From NCBI RefSeq assembly GCF_900233005.1, contig NZ_LT960612.1:1-64000 (forward strand): a stretch of 64,000 bases of DNA, read 5' to 3'. A program made the translations under genes and the position numbers. The notes under the pieces were generated by a model, which worked only from the letters and a program-made list of their open reading frames with translations, was not told where the DNA came from and ran no database searches. Numbering within the stretch: position 1 is the first letter of the stretch; the number at the start of each line of letters is the position of its first letter. Source of the stretch: Vibrio tapetis subsp. tapetis (GTDB lineage: Bacteria; Pseudomonadota; Gammaproteobacteria; Enterobacterales; Vibrionaceae). Of this stretch, positions 44,519-54,324 are shown piece after piece.

Positions 44519-45681
44519 AGTATTGAGTCTATTAAAATAGTTCCTAGCAATGGTGGTACTGCATTCCCTATTTGGCGAGCTTGCTCTGTAGAACTACCCC
44601 AGAAATCAAACCAGTCAGGAAATGTTTGGAAACGTGCTGCATGTCTTAATGTCATGCCATGGTCCTTCCACGGGTGAACAAACCGCCCTTTCGAAGGGTT
44701 ATGGCAACCAGTTGTTATGGTATTGCTTGGTAAGTGAATAAGAATTCGCCCGTAAACATCTTTATGACCTTTGTAACCATTAGAGTGACACTTTAGCCGA
44801 TGCTTCTCTCCAGCGTCCTCTCTACTACCATTCAGCGGTGTGTCTACAAATCTTTCTATCATCATTTCAGATGGGTTCATCTTCGTATCACAAGGGTCTT
44901 TCTCTTTAAATGGACTGCCAAACTTTAAAGAGTCTAATAACTCAGACGTTTGCTCATATGAAAGCTTCTTTTTATCTCTGAAATAATCGATCCAGTACTT
45001 TTCGTAGAGTTCTGTTGGGACTTTTTCAAATACACTAGATGCGGTTTCCCAATGAGGTTGATCTGATGAACTAGGTGAAAAATGTTTAGGGTTTGGTGGA
45101 AAATCAACGTCCTCACAATCCAAATCTTTTCTCAGGCCATAAATAAATACACGCTTTCGATTCTGCGGTACACCATAGTCTTTCGCGTTCACAATATCGC
45201 AAAACTTAATTACGTACCCAGCATTCTCAGCAAGTGAAATGAACTTATCTAAAAAGTCTTTATGGCGCTTCCACAATAGGCCTGCAACATTCTCTACCAG
45301 GAAAGCTTTAGGATTAAACTCGTTAACGAATTCGAAGTATCTAAGCAACAGAGTGTTACGAGGATCATTCACACCAGCATTATTAATACGATGAGTGGAG
45401 AAGCCTTGGCATGGAGGGCCACCGAGGATAAGATCTAATTCTCCTTTCTTAAGCTTCAAGCTACTTCTTAGCTCTGAAGGTTCGACATTGTTAATATCGC
45501 CATCGTCTTCACCAGCTCGTAAGTCTACTTTGAGCTGACGTGTATTTATAAAATTTTCTTTATAAGTATTAGCTGCTGCTTTATCAAACTCGATAGCTGC
45601 GAGCACATCCACCCCTGCATCAATTGAAGAGAGTGTGAAACCACCGGCGCCGGCAAACAAATCTATCGCTTTTACTGTCAT
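44503..45681 (-). CDS. C5-cytosine DNA methyltransferase
   Basis: A 392-aa enzyme that methylates cytosine at C5 in a specific DNA site. The ordered motifs are present: I DLFAGAGGF, IV GGPPCQGFS (nucleophilic Cys), VI FLVENVAG, VIII QNRKRVFIYG, IX-X ARFQTFPDWF and QIGNAVPPLL. The target-recognition region lies roughly at 190-320. The gene converges on the HNH/ATPase operon, which might supply a cognate nuclease; alternatively it is an orphan enzyme shielding the element. The recognition site cannot be read from sequence. Confidence 0.92.
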   Translation of the reverse strand: MTVKAIDLFAGAGGFTLSSIDAGVDVLAAIEFDKAAANTYKENFINTRQLKVDLRAGEDDGDINNVEPSELRSSLKLKKGELDLILGGPPCQGFSTHRINNAGVNDPRNTLLLRYFEFVNEFNPKAFLVENVAGLLWKRHKDFLDKFISLAENAGYVIKFCDIVNAKDYGVPQNRKRVFIYGLRKDLDCEDVDFPPNPKHFSPSSSDQPHWETASSVFEKVPTELYEKYWIDYFRDKKKLSYEQTSELLDSLKFGSPFKEKDPCDTKMNPSEMMIERFVDTPLNGSREDAGEKHRLKCHSNGYKGHKDVYGRILIHLPSNTITTGCHNPSKGRFVHPWKDHGMTLRHAARFQTFPDWFDFWGSSTEQARQIGNAVPPLLGTILIDSILKNLP

Positions 45682-45839
45682 TAAAAATACTCAAAAAAAC
45701 TTAGCTGACACATTTTACCGACTTACTAATAAATTACCATTATTACAGGAGCCAACCGGTGACAAAACATACGGAGATCCGCTTCTGATTCAGCGATAAA
45801 CTTTATCCAAATTTTTCAGCTCCACTCCAAACAAAACAC

Positions 45840-46220
45840 CTAAAAAAGCCCAAACACATTATTTTTCCCATCTTGTTCAAGGCCTTTGATCTGATGGTGC
45901 TTTGGTTCCCCACCAAACAATAAAATGTACAACTTCCGATCTTGATACGTACCCACTACATAGTGGTCTTTCTGTATCACATACTCAATAGTTTCAGCTT
46001 CCTCATCGGTACACAGGAACTTAATATCGACAAGCTTCACCCACTTCAAGCCGATCACATTTTCAGCTTCTATGAAACCACCAAATGGCGCCGTAAACCG
46101 ATTACCTAGTTTCAAAAGCGCATCAATTACCCCTTGGTTCTTCTTACTTACCCCTATTGGACCGTCACTGTTAATTTTGAAATGGCTATAGCCAGCGGTC
46201 ACATGAATTGATTGATACAT
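45840..46220 (-). CDS. Hypothetical protein in the satellite cargo region
   Basis: A 126-aa beta-rich soluble protein (SIHVTAGYSHFKIN ... GVSKKNQGVIDALLKLG ... KLYILLFGGEP). An AGGTTT sequence precedes ATG 46220. It is divergent from the integrase gene. No family was recognised; position next to a methyltransferase and nuclease operon suggests a cargo or defence role, without direct evidence. Confidence 0.55.
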   Translation of the reverse strand: MYQSIHVTAGYSHFKINSDGPIGVSKKNQGVIDALLKLGNRFTAPFGGFIEAENVIGLKWVKLVDIKFLCTDEEAETIEYVIQKDHYVVGTYQDRKLYILLFGGEPKHHQIKGLEQDGKNNVFGLF

Positions 46221-46353
46221 AGCAAAAACCTATTAACTTTCTTAGCACTTTGAGAGAGGTGTCTAACCTGTGCCTTTTGTCCGATATAAAACATTGCTCT
46301 ACATTTTAGCTCGACTTACACTGTGTTTATATACAGCTATTTTAGGCTTTATT

Positions 46354-47385
46354 ATGTCTATCCGCAATTTAAAAGATCACTCTACCAAACCTTGGATCTG
46401 CGAGTGTTACCCAAACGGGCGAGCGGGAAAGCGTGTTCGTAAGAAGTTTGCGACTAAGGGCGAAGCCAAGGCTTTTGAGCTTCACACAATGAAAGAGATT
46501 GACGATAAGCCCTGGATGGGAGACAAGCCAGATCACCGTAGGCTTTCTCAACTTATTGATCTTTGGTACTCCCACTATGGTGCAACCCTTGCCAATGGCA
46601 GTGTCATTCATAGTAAGTTTCTAAGAATGGCTAACGCGATGGGTAACCCTGTAGCGACCGTTTTCGTTGCAAAAACATACTCTGAATTCAGAAGTAACCG
46701 AATGAGTGGGCGAATTAGCTTTGTTGATGCGCGCTGGCAAAAAGGGTCTCCTAGTATCGCAACGCTAAATTCAGAACTCGCGCGTTTCAAGGCGATGTTT
46801 GTTAAATTGAAGGAAATTGGAGAGTGGAAAGGATCGAATCCTTTAGAAGAAGTTAAGCCATTTAAAGATCACGAACGTACCATGTCTTTCCTTCATAAAG
46901 AGCATATTACTTTATTGCTTGAACACGTGTCTAAACACAACCGAGCAGATATGCAGAGTATAGTGAAGCTATGTCTTGCCACTGGGGCTCGCTGGAATGA
47001 AGCAGCTCAGCTGAAAGGCTCTCAGTTAAGCAAATATAAAGTTACGTTCACCAACACCAAGACTAAGAAGAATCGCTCTGTACCCATCTCAGAGGGACTT
47101 TATAACGAGATATACAAACCAACCTCAGGGAAGCTCTTTGAAGAATGCTATACACCTTTCTGCTACATATTGAAGAATAAACTGGGCATCACCCTACCCT
47201 CAGGGCAAGCCTCCCACGTTTTGCGTCATTCGTTCGCAAGTCACTTCATGATGAATGGCGGCAATATTTTAGTGCTAAGGGACATTCTAGACCACGCCGA
47301 TATAAGTATGACAATGCGCTATGCCCACTTCGCACCAGATCACCTATCTGAAGCAATTCTCCATAACCCTCTTTCAAACCTGTAA
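46354..47385 (+). CDS. int: P2-type tyrosine integrase
   Basis: A 343-aa site-specific recombinase. ATG 46354 (MSIRNLKD) matches the P2/K139-type start; the frame is open upstream without a ribosome site. An arm-binding N terminus (KPWICECYPNGRAGKRVRKKF) precedes the catalytic residues: Arg in CLATGARWNEAAQL, HVLRHSFASHFM, and Tyr in MTMRYAHFAPDH. It ends 64 bp before the guaC terminator, so the attachment site is probably in or beside that terminator. Confidence 0.92.
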   Translation: MSIRNLKDHSTKPWICECYPNGRAGKRVRKKFATKGEAKAFELHTMKEIDDKPWMGDKPDHRRLSQLIDLWYSHYGATLANGSVIHSKFLRMANAMGNPVATVFVAKTYSEFRSNRMSGRISFVDARWQKGSPSIATLNSELARFKAMFVKLKEIGEWKGSNPLEEVKPFKDHERTMSFLHKEHITLLLEHVSKHNRADMQSIVKLCLATGARWNEAAQLKGSQLSKYKVTFTNTKTKKNRSVPISEGLYNEIYKPTSGKLFEECYTPFCYILKNKLGITLPSGQASHVLRHSFASHFMMNGGNILVLRDILDHADISMTMRYAHFAPDHLSEAILHNPLSNL

Positions 47386-47448
47386 CCTGCCGCCACAAAT
47401 TTTTTGCTCGGCTGTCGCCACTTTGTCGCCACTTGCCAAATTTCAGGT

Positions 47449-47475
47449 AAAAAAAGAGCCACTCTAAAGTGGCTC
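47449..47475 (-). terminator. guaC terminator, likely near the att site
   Basis: GAGCCACT / AGTGGCTC stem with a CTAA loop; an A7 run on the + strand gives a U-tract for guaC. Tandem GTCGCCACTT copies lie just before it (about 47414-47434). No matching repeat was found at the other end of the element. Confidence 0.8.
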
Positions 47476-47508
47476 AATTCCTAAAATTTTAAACAATCGT
47501 TTTAAACG

Positions 47509-48552
47509 TTATTCTTTACCGAATACGTTGTTCTCTTGCTCTTGTACACGGATGAAGGTCGTACGCTTAGTTAGCTCTTTAAGCTTTGCAGCGCCTACGT
47601 ATGTACACGTTGAACGTACGCCGCCAAGGATGTCTGAAATAGTGTCGTGCACGCTACCACGGAATGGCAGTAACACTGTTTTACCTTCAGCTGCACGGTA
47701 CTTCGCTACGCCTCCAGAGTGTTTCGCCATCGCGCTTTCTGAAGACATGCCGTAGAACTTCATGAAGCTTTTGCCATCTTGTACAACGACTTCACCGCCT
47801 GACTCTTCATGACCCGCTAACATACCGCCCAGCATCACGAAGTCTGCACCGCCGCCAAACGCTTTCGATACATCACCAGCACATGAACAACCGCTATCAC
47901 CAATGATCATACCACCAAGACCGTGCGCGGCATCTGCACACTCAATGATGGCAGAAAGTTGCGGGTAACCAACACCCGTTTTCACACGAGTGGTACACAC
48001 CGAGCCTGGCCCAATGCCCACTTTCACAATGTCGGCACCAGCTAAGATAAGCTCTTCACACATATCACCAGTGACTACGTTACCAGCAGAAATGGTTTTG
48101 GTTGGGAACTCTGCGCGTACTTTTTCAACGTACTCGACCAAATGTTCTGAATAGCCATTAGCAATATCGATACAAATAAATGCTAATTCATCACTAAATG
48201 CCATGATTTTTTGCAGTTTTTCGAAATCTGCATCTGAGGTACCTGAAGAAACAAAGACGTTACGAATGGTTTCTTGCTTCGCATTTTTAACGAACTCTCC
48301 CCATTGCTCTACACTATAGTGCTTATGGATAGCACTCATCACGCCGTGATCAGCTAGCGCAGCCGCCATTTCGAAAGTTGCCACTGAATCCATATTCGCT
48401 GCGATAACAGGAACGCCAGACCATTGACGACCGCTGTGCTTGAATGTAAACTCGCGGGTTAAATTTACTTGAGAACGGCTTTTTAGAGTTGAACGTTTCG
48501 GGCGAAATAGTACATCTTTAAAACCTAACTTGAGTTCTTGTTCGATACGCAT
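47509..48552 (-). CDS. guaC: GMP reductase
   Basis: A 347-aa enzyme converting GMP to IMP and ammonia with NADPH, for purine salvage. ATG 48552 gives [21 protein letters not shown], the same start and length as E. coli GuaC. The catalytic loop [15 protein letters not shown] carries the thioimidate cysteine, and [16 protein letters not shown] binds phosphate. Core gene marking the right border of the mobile element. Confidence 0.96.
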   Translation of the reverse strand: MRIEQELKLGFKDVLFRPKRSTLKSRSQVNLTREFTFKHSGRQWSGVPVIAANMDSVATFEMAAALADHGVMSAIHKHYSVEQWGEFVKNAKQETIRNVFVSSGTSDADFEKLQKIMAFSDELAFICIDIANGYSEHLVEYVEKVRAEFPTKTISAGNVVTGDMCEELILAGADIVKVGIGPGSVCTTRVKTGVGYPQLSAIIECADAAHGLGGMIIGDSGCSCAGDVSKAFGGGADFVMLGGMLAGHEESGGEVVVQDGKSFMKFYGMSSESAMAKHSGGVAKYRAAEGKTVLLPFRGSVHDTISDILGGVRSTCTYVGAAKLKELTKRTTFIRVQEQENNVFGKE

Positions 48553-48662
48553 GGTATGCAATTTCCTTTATTCACTAGATTGCGTGCCCTAGAAAGCGAC
48601 TGGCAGGTCTACTTCTAGCGTAATTTTACTTTGGCAAAAGTAAGATCACGATTTTCGGACAC

Positions 48663-48697
48663 AAAAAAACCGGAGCGTTGGCAGACGCTCCGGTTTT
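48663..48697. terminator. Strong hairpin upstream of guaC
   Basis: Perfect 9-bp stem CCGGAGCGT / ACGCTCCGG with A7 before and T4 after. The U-tract faces minus-strand transcription, so it could stop read-through into guaC or act as a leader attenuator if the promoter is further right. Confidence 0.7.
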
Positions 48698-49255
48698 CAG
48701 CATTATAGGCACTAAAAATTTCTAAGCAAGACTGATATTTGCAATTTTTTTGTGATACCTTTGAACAGATTACAAGTTCGAAAAGTTACTTATAACCGTC
48801 TTCCTATTATAGCCCCCACCGAACTCTTAAAATTTGTTATCTATCCCCATAAAAACAATAGATTACAGGTATAAACATCACCCTTCGTTCGTTCGTCTAA
48901 CACCCAACTCGCCCGTATTAGATTGGCTCAATGGCAGCACAGCCTAAACTCCATCAGGTCAATCTATAAGCAAACGATTGGTTTTGTGATCTAATGCTAC
49001 TTTTTTTAGCACCAATATCACGCAAAAAACCACCGCGTTTTACTCATTACTTCGCTTTTTTTATTAAGTAATGTCGCATGAGCCACCAATTCGTTCAGCG
49101 TTCTTCTTTTTGTGCGGTTCATTGGAAATTCTCATGTGAGTACATTTCCAGCCCACCCATCACGCATATGTATAATAAAAAACAGATCATTAGCTGCATT
49201 TAATCAACTTGTTAGCTATGTTTGTACTATTGGTAAAAAATGGGAAGGGAATCCG
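48698..49255. other. Intergenic region before the beta-barrel gene
   Basis: No gene is supported; an open frame from 49112 reaches into the next gene but lacks a start signal. A+T-rich, promoter-like sequence is present at several points without a clear operator. Confidence 0.35.
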
Positions 49256-49798
49256 ATGAAAACCAAACTTACGCTCATCGCAACAGCAACCGTATTATTG
49301 TCACCGCTTTGTTTTGCCGACTCTGGCCCATATTTGAGCGCTGGGTTTACGGAGATTCATGACGGAGACAGTAAACAACCCGCCGCTACAGCGACGCTCG
49401 GCTATAGTCACCCAGTTTCGCCATTCATCTTCGCAGATGTAAGCTACACAACAACCCTCTCTGGCGGCGCCACCTTTGATAACGCTGATGGAAGCAGCAC
49501 TGTACTTAAGTACAACACCTATAATGTAGGCCTAAAACTCGAGCAAGATTTAGGAGGCTTTGTCATTGTCAATGGGCGAGCAGGAGGGAGTTATAGCCAG
49601 CTAGAAAAAACAACTATTACGACATCTTCACAGGATACCAACACAGATTCGAGCTTTAGACCTTATGCCAGCATCGGCGCGGATATTCCCTCCCCAGTTC
49701 AGGAAAATTTGCGACTGAAAGCAGACGTTATTTACCAGCAATTAGCGGTCGGTTATTACACCATAAATTATGTTTTAGGTGCCAGCCTTCTGTTCTAG
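49256..49798 (+). CDS. Outer-membrane beta-barrel protein
   Basis: A 180-aa exported protein. ATG 49256 follows GGAAGGGAATCC. Signal peptide of 21 residues (ends CFADSGPY). The mature part has alternating strands (GYSHPVSPFIFADVSYTT ... FVIVNGRAGGSYSQ) and ends in a C-terminal phenylalanine (LGASLLF), the Bam recognition pattern. About eight strands fit the length, as for OmpW/OmpX-size barrels. No closer family is claimed. Confidence 0.75.
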   Translation: MKTKLTLIATATVLLSPLCFADSGPYLSAGFTEIHDGDSKQPAATATLGYSHPVSPFIFADVSYTTTLSGGATFDNADGSSTVLKYNTYNVGLKLEQDLGGFVIVNGRAGGSYSQLEKTTITTSSQDTNTDSSFRPYASIGADIPSPVQENLRLKADVIYQQLAVGYYTINYVLGASLLF

Positions 49799-49934
49799 AG
49801 TTTCGATAGAACGCCTTAAACTTTTCGTCATCCTTCCTTTTGTTGCGTTTTCGATCTCCAAAAAAAAGCGTAGCAAGTGTATTCCTGGCTACGCTACTGA
49901 ATCAAGACAATAATCACATAGTTCAAACCTATGA

Positions 49935-50375
49935 TTACTCGGCTTCTCCGGCAATTACCGCTTCCGCTGTTGCATCTTGTATAGACAAGAACAGTGACTT
50001 AATCTCTCCTGTTGGCGTTAGCATTGGGTTTAAAGAGACATTCTGGTACATAAAACTTGCTTGTTGAGTAATAGGACGAACGTTTCTGCACTTAAATAAA
50101 TACGGTCTTTGACGCCAAGTAATAAAGCTACGGCACCCTAAGCCATACACCGGCTTTGCCTTAACAATAAACCATTCTTGAGGGATCTCTGGGAAGACTT
50201 CGAATAAGGACTTACCCATCACTTCATGGCTCTGCTTGCCACTATGATGGGTCATAAAGCCATTCCAAACTTGGATATTGTAATCACGGTCTAACACCAC
50301 TAAACCCAAGTCTACGTTTTGCACCATGTCCACCATCCAGTGGAATTGTTCGAATTCAGCAGGCATATTCAACAT
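49935..50375 (-). CDS. PAS-domain sensor protein
   Basis: A 146-aa single PAS domain: GLVVLDRDYNIQVWNGFMTHHSG, then SLFEVFPEI and the strand-rich end FLSIQDATAEAV. Its ATG shares a base with the preceding stop (TAATG), so it is coupled to the CheC-like response regulator. It has no output domain and probably passes a redox or ligand signal to a partner. Confidence 0.82.
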   Translation of the reverse strand: MLNMPAEFEQFHWMVDMVQNVDLGLVVLDRDYNIQVWNGFMTHHSGKQSHEVMGKSLFEVFPEIPQEWFIVKAKPVYGLGCRSFITWRQRPYLFKCRNVRPITQQASFMYQNVSLNPMLTPTGEIKSLFLSIQDATAEAVIAGEAE

Positions 50376-51382
50376 TAGAATTCGTCCTCCATAAGGTACG
50401 CTAACTTGTTGTCCAGTAGTGGAAGCGACTCATCAACAAACATGAATAAGAGATCACACTTAATGCTTGTGCCATCAATATGATAACTCACCTCAAATGT
50501 CATCGTTTTTTGGAATGAACCAGAGGTCGATTGAATAACAGAATCAATAGGGATGTGCTGACCGAGAAGTACCGGGGAGCTTTGGAAAAAGCGAACTTCA
50601 CATTGTTCCCCTAGCCCATTAAGGAATGAACCGACTAAAATATTCGACACGTCCATAAGAAGTTCAAGCTCTTCATGGCGAGCATTTTCTTCTGTCACTT
50701 TCATGAACTTGTGTAAATCCGTTACCGACGAATCACTTAGCAACACAAGAGCCTCGCCAGCAATACCTTCGCCACTGAACCCCTGACACACTCCAGATAC
50801 CTGGTCGTTGTCTGCTAAGTCACGTAACGCCATGTGCAGTTCGCTGACTTCAAAGATATTCACATTAGGTAACGGAAGGTGAACAAAAACATCAAAATGT
50901 CGGGCTAGCGCGTCGGCTGCACGACCGATAGCGACATTGGCCACCTCCATATAGATATCTCTGCGCTTTAATATAGGCAGCTCGACACTTGAAGGCGTGT
51001 ATAACGTCGGCTGAGTTGCCGGTTCTATGAGGTCTCGCAGTACTTGCTTAAGAATCTCTTTATCGATCGGCTTTTGAATGAATGCCTTGGCACCCAATTC
51101 CATCACTTTTTGCTTTGCTTTAGGCTGAATATCACCAGAAACAACCACGACGTTGATATCTATGCCGCGCTTTTTAATTTCCTCTAGTGTTCCATAACCA
51201 TCGAGCTCGGGCATCGTTAAGTCAAGAAACATGAGTTTAAATGATTGCTGAGCAAGTTGCTCGAGCGCATCCAATCCATGGACAGCAAAGGTGATGTCTG
51301 CGCCGATCGAAGCTGGCAAAGATCTTGCCATTTGCTTTCGAGCCAAAGCGGAGTCATCACATATTAAAACGGGAAGAGACAT
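50375..51382 (-). CDS. Response regulator with CheC/CheX-like domain
   Basis: A 335-aa protein. Receiver domain at 1-120: DD acidic pair in LICDDSALARKQM, phosphorylated Asp in LMFLDLTMPELDGYG, Lys in FIQKPID. The C-terminal 200 residues contain ELELLMDVSNILVGSFLNGLGEQ, the CheC/FliN-like helix, so phosphatase activity on a CheY-type protein or a flagellar or adhesion output is likely. First gene of a two-gene unit with the PAS protein. Confidence 0.85.
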   Translation of the reverse strand: MSLPVLICDDSALARKQMARSLPASIGADITFAVHGLDALEQLAQQSFKLMFLDLTMPELDGYGTLEEIKKRGIDINVVVVSGDIQPKAKQKVMELGAKAFIQKPIDKEILKQVLRDLIEPATQPTLYTPSSVELPILKRRDIYMEVANVAIGRAADALARHFDVFVHLPLPNVNIFEVSELHMALRDLADNDQVSGVCQGFSGEGIAGEALVLLSDSSVTDLHKFMKVTEENARHEELELLMDVSNILVGSFLNGLGEQCEVRFFQSSPVLLGQHIPIDSVIQSTSGSFQKTMTFEVSYHIDGTSIKCDLLFMFVDESLPLLDNKLAYLMEDEF

Positions 51383-51563
51383 TTATTCACCATAAACCAG
51401 ATGGGGTTAACAATTACGTCATGGGATGATGAAAGTATTTAAAAGAATTAGAAAAGTTAAGTTCACCATACCTTAATATACAATATAGGAGAAAAATCGA
51501 CATAGGAATGGCAATATCGAGCAGTTGCTTAATTAGTGAGCTATTTAAGGACAAATAAAACCG

Positions 51564-51797
51564 TTACGGCCAAAAGATTAATCCTGCGATGCGAATGATC
51601 ACCGCAAAAACCAATAGGGCTATTCCAAGGCGGTACCACTTGAACTCTGATATCGACATAGGGATCCGTTTATAAAACATAGTTATAACCCCCTTCCAAT
51701 CTTGGCTTCGACGCCCATATTGAAATACGCCCATAGTAACAAGCAAAATACCCGTTAAAAGCATGCTCTTTTCTATCCAAAAAACCGCGACTTCCAT
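51564..51797 (-). CDS. Small inner-membrane protein
   Basis: A 77-aa protein with two membrane helices (about residues 8-25 and 56-75). AAGGAA precedes ATG 51797. It ends in an FWP tripeptide. No family was recognised; single gene with no clear terminator. Confidence 0.6.
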   Translation of the reverse strand: MEVAVFWIEKSMLLTGILLVTMGVFQYGRRSQDWKGVITMFYKRIPMSISEFKWYRLGIALLVFAVIIRIAGLIFWP

Positions 51798-52012
51798 GCC
51801 TATTCCTTACTTTGATGAGGTAAGTTCAGTCTACTTCGTTAGGCGGTGTTTTTCAGTTATACCTTGGTCGTAGATAAACAGACCGATTTGTATATCTACT
51901 TGAAGTAAGTCGTCCGCCATTTGGGACATAACCTCGGAGCATACTCATATGAAACACTTGCGCGTTTTTTGCCTAGATACCAAGTAACGACTAAAAGTTT
52001 ATCGACACGTAC

Positions 52013-52043
52013 AAAAAAGCCTTCGACTTCGAAGGCTTTTTTT
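52013..52043. terminator. Bidirectional terminator
   Basis: GCCTTCGA / TCGAAGGC stem with a 2-base loop, A6 before and T7 after. It ends the minus-strand gene at 52063. Confidence 0.85.
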
Positions 52044-52062
52044 AAATTCAATCAATGGGGAT

Positions 52063-52425
52063 TTATACGTTAGCTTCAACAAGCTTTTTTGGTTTCTCTG
52101 TTTTCGCGTCACGATAAGCAAACCACAGGTAGCTAATAACCAATGAGAAAAACAGGTAAGCGAGAGCAAATACAAGGGGTGACGTGATAATCTCGGCTTG
52201 AATACCAACCATAACGCCAATGACTGTAATTGCTAATTTTGAAAGTAATCCACAGAGCAACAACAATGTCGCGAGCAATGGGAAGCGTGAGCTTCTAAAC
52301 GCAAACCAATAGCAACTACCCACAGCCAACGCTGAGACAGATAGACCTAACAAAAAAGAATTAATGTGGTCAGATGAAGCCACACCTGCCGATATTGAAG
52401 CAATGATTATCAGTAATAATTTCAT
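52063..52425 (-). CDS. Inner-membrane protein of unknown function
   Basis: A 120-aa protein with four hydrophobic segments. The N-terminal one could be mistaken for a signal peptide. It ends in a charged tail (YRDAKTEKPKKLVEANV). Divergent from the OFA transporter with a 610-bp gap. No family was recognised. Confidence 0.65.
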   Translation of the reverse strand: MKLLLIIIASISAGVASSDHINSFLLGLSVSALAVGSCYWFAFRSSRFPLLATLLLLCGLLSKLAITVIGVMVGIQAEIITSPLVFALAYLFFSLVISYLWFAYRDAKTEKPKKLVEANV

Positions 52426-53035
52426 AGTAGCGCCTCACTAAAACTCAAAGAAAAGCATCCTTTCAAATTTGAAAACTCAGATTCCACGCCATTATGCGTA
52501 TTTTACGACCACTTTCAAGCTCAAATTTTATACACAAAACGTTACTATTTATAACTAGTTACAGTTTTTACAAGTTAATTACATTCACTTACAGTCATTG
52601 CTTAGATATTCCTTTTATAACAACAAGTTCGGCTTGGCAATAATGACAGTTAACATATTATTAACGAATAAATTTATTTTCAGATATTTTTACTAATGTG
52701 ATGAGCATCAACATGCTCATCAACCTCGCCATTCTTTCGCAAATCAAGGTTACAGTATTAGTTATTGATGCTAATAACAATAATATTAGATACCCAATAG
52801 ATTAGATGTAATACCTACAAAGTAACAACGGCAATACACGCTGGGTTGTATATTTACTTTCAGCCCTTACCAATTAGTTACATTTAGTTACAAATATAAT
52901 TGAAAATGAGATTTCCATCACATAACAATTGGATATAATCCGCGCGACATTTTTTATTGTTTTTGTTGATGAAAGACAAATAAATTTGAATACCCCTAAT
53001 TTTAACTCCCGTCAGGGAACACACTGAGATCAATA
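52426..53035. promoter_or_regulatory. Long divergent regulatory region with GTTAC/TTACA repeats
   Basis: This gene-free, A+T-rich region contains many GTTAC or TTACA elements: a cluster at about 52549-52592 and a tandem TTAGTTACA pair at about 52873-52891. The density suggests a multi-site operator for the transporter at 53036. The regulator is unknown. Confidence 0.4.
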
Positions 53036-54271
53036 ATGAATAAGATTGATAAAGCTATGCGAATTCTGCTTGCAGGATTTTGTATCAACCTTTGTTTAGG
53101 TATTTTGTACGCATGGAGCGTATTCAACAAAGCACTCGTAAGTGACTTAGGTTGGAGCGCATCAGACGCATCTCAGCCATACGCGGTAGCAACTATCACC
53201 TTCTCAGTGTGTCTTCTTATTGCTGGTATTCTTCAAGACCGTATGGGTCCTCGCAAAATTTTGATCTTGGGTACGTCTCTTACAGGTTTAGGCATGATCG
53301 CTTCTAGCTTTGCTGATTCAGTATTAATGCTAAACCTTACTTTCGGCGTAATGACTGGTGCAGGTATTGGCTTCGGCTACGCTTGTTTGTCTCCAGCAGC
53401 AATGAAGTGGTTCCACGTATCTAAGAAAGGCCTTGTAAATGGTCTTATCGCGGCAGGTTTCGGTTTGGCTGCCGTTTACTTAGCGCCACTAACTTCGACA
53501 CTGATCGCGACTTACGGTATTAACCATAGCTTCATGATGCTAGGTATCGGCGTTCTTGTTATTGCAGTACCACTAGCTTGTACTATCAATAACCCACCTT
53601 CAGATTACACACCTGAAGAACCAAAAGTGAAAGAAGGTCAAACTAAACCAGTAACCGTTAAGCCTGCAGACGTCACTTGGCGTAACATGCTTAAAACGCC
53701 GCAATTCTACTCTCTTTGGGTAATGTACGCGTTTGCTGCTTCTGCTGGTCTTATGATCATCGGTAACATCACTAACATTGCTAGTATGCAAGCAAACCTA
53801 CCTAATGCAGTTTACCTTGCTTCAATCCTTGCAATCTTTAATTCAGGTGGCCGTGTTGCTGCAGGTATCCTATCGGACAAGATCGGTGGCGTTCGCACTC
53901 TGCTTCTAGCGTTCGTATTACAAGGCGTAAATATGGTGCTGTTTGCAACCTTTACGTCAGAGTTCACGCTGATCATCGGTACTGCAATGGCAGCACTTGG
54001 TTACGGTACGCTATTGGCGGTATTCCCGTCGATCACGGCAGAATACTACGGCCTGAAAAACTACGGTACTAACTATGGTGTGCTTTACACATCTTGGGGT
54101 ATCGGCGGCGCTATCGGTGCGGCTGTGGTTGGCTATTCTATGACTCAAGGTGGTGGCTACAATCTTGCGTACACCATCTCTGCAGTGATGATGGGTGTGT
54201 GTATTGTGCTTGCACTGGTGACTAAGCCTATCTCTCAAGAAAAAACAGCAGAACTTAAAGCGACTGCTTAA
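53036..54271 (+). CDS. OFA-family MFS transporter (oxalate/formate antiporter type, likely monocarboxylate)
   Basis: A 411-aa protein with 12 helices. The start AMRILLAGFCINLCLGILYAWSVF and the loop DRMGPRKILILG are typical of OFA members such as OxlT and lactate permeases of this family; NSGGRVAAGILSDKIGG is the repeat of that loop in the second half. The long central loop (PSDYTPEEPKVKEGQ) is also typical. Substrate might be lactate, formate or oxalate. Single gene ended by a strong terminator. Confidence 0.88.
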   Translation: MNKIDKAMRILLAGFCINLCLGILYAWSVFNKALVSDLGWSASDASQPYAVATITFSVCLLIAGILQDRMGPRKILILGTSLTGLGMIASSFADSVLMLNLTFGVMTGAGIGFGYACLSPAAMKWFHVSKKGLVNGLIAAGFGLAAVYLAPLTSTLIATYGINHSFMMLGIGVLVIAVPLACTINNPPSDYTPEEPKVKEGQTKPVTVKPADVTWRNMLKTPQFYSLWVMYAFAASAGLMIIGNITNIASMQANLPNAVYLASILAIFNSGGRVAAGILSDKIGGVRTLLLAFVLQGVNMVLFATFTSEFTLIIGTAMAALGYGTLLAVFPSITAEYYGLKNYGTNYGVLYTSWGIGGAIGAAVVGYSMTQGGGYNLAYTISAVMMGVCIVLALVTKPISQEKTAELKATA

Positions 54272-54299
54272 TCTTCTTCCGTAAAAATTACGTTTAAAA

Positions 54300-54324
54300 G
54301 CTCGCTTATCTAGCGAGCTTTTTT
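54300..54324 (+). terminator. Rho-independent terminator
   Basis: GCTCGCT / AGCGAGC stem with a 5-base loop, A4 before and T6 after, directly downstream of the transporter. Confidence 0.88.

Noticed and set aside
46270..46353. N-terminal hydrophobic extension of the integrase
   Set aside because: The extra 28 codons form a membrane-like segment without a ribosome site and are not typical of P2-type integrases; ATG 46354 fits better.
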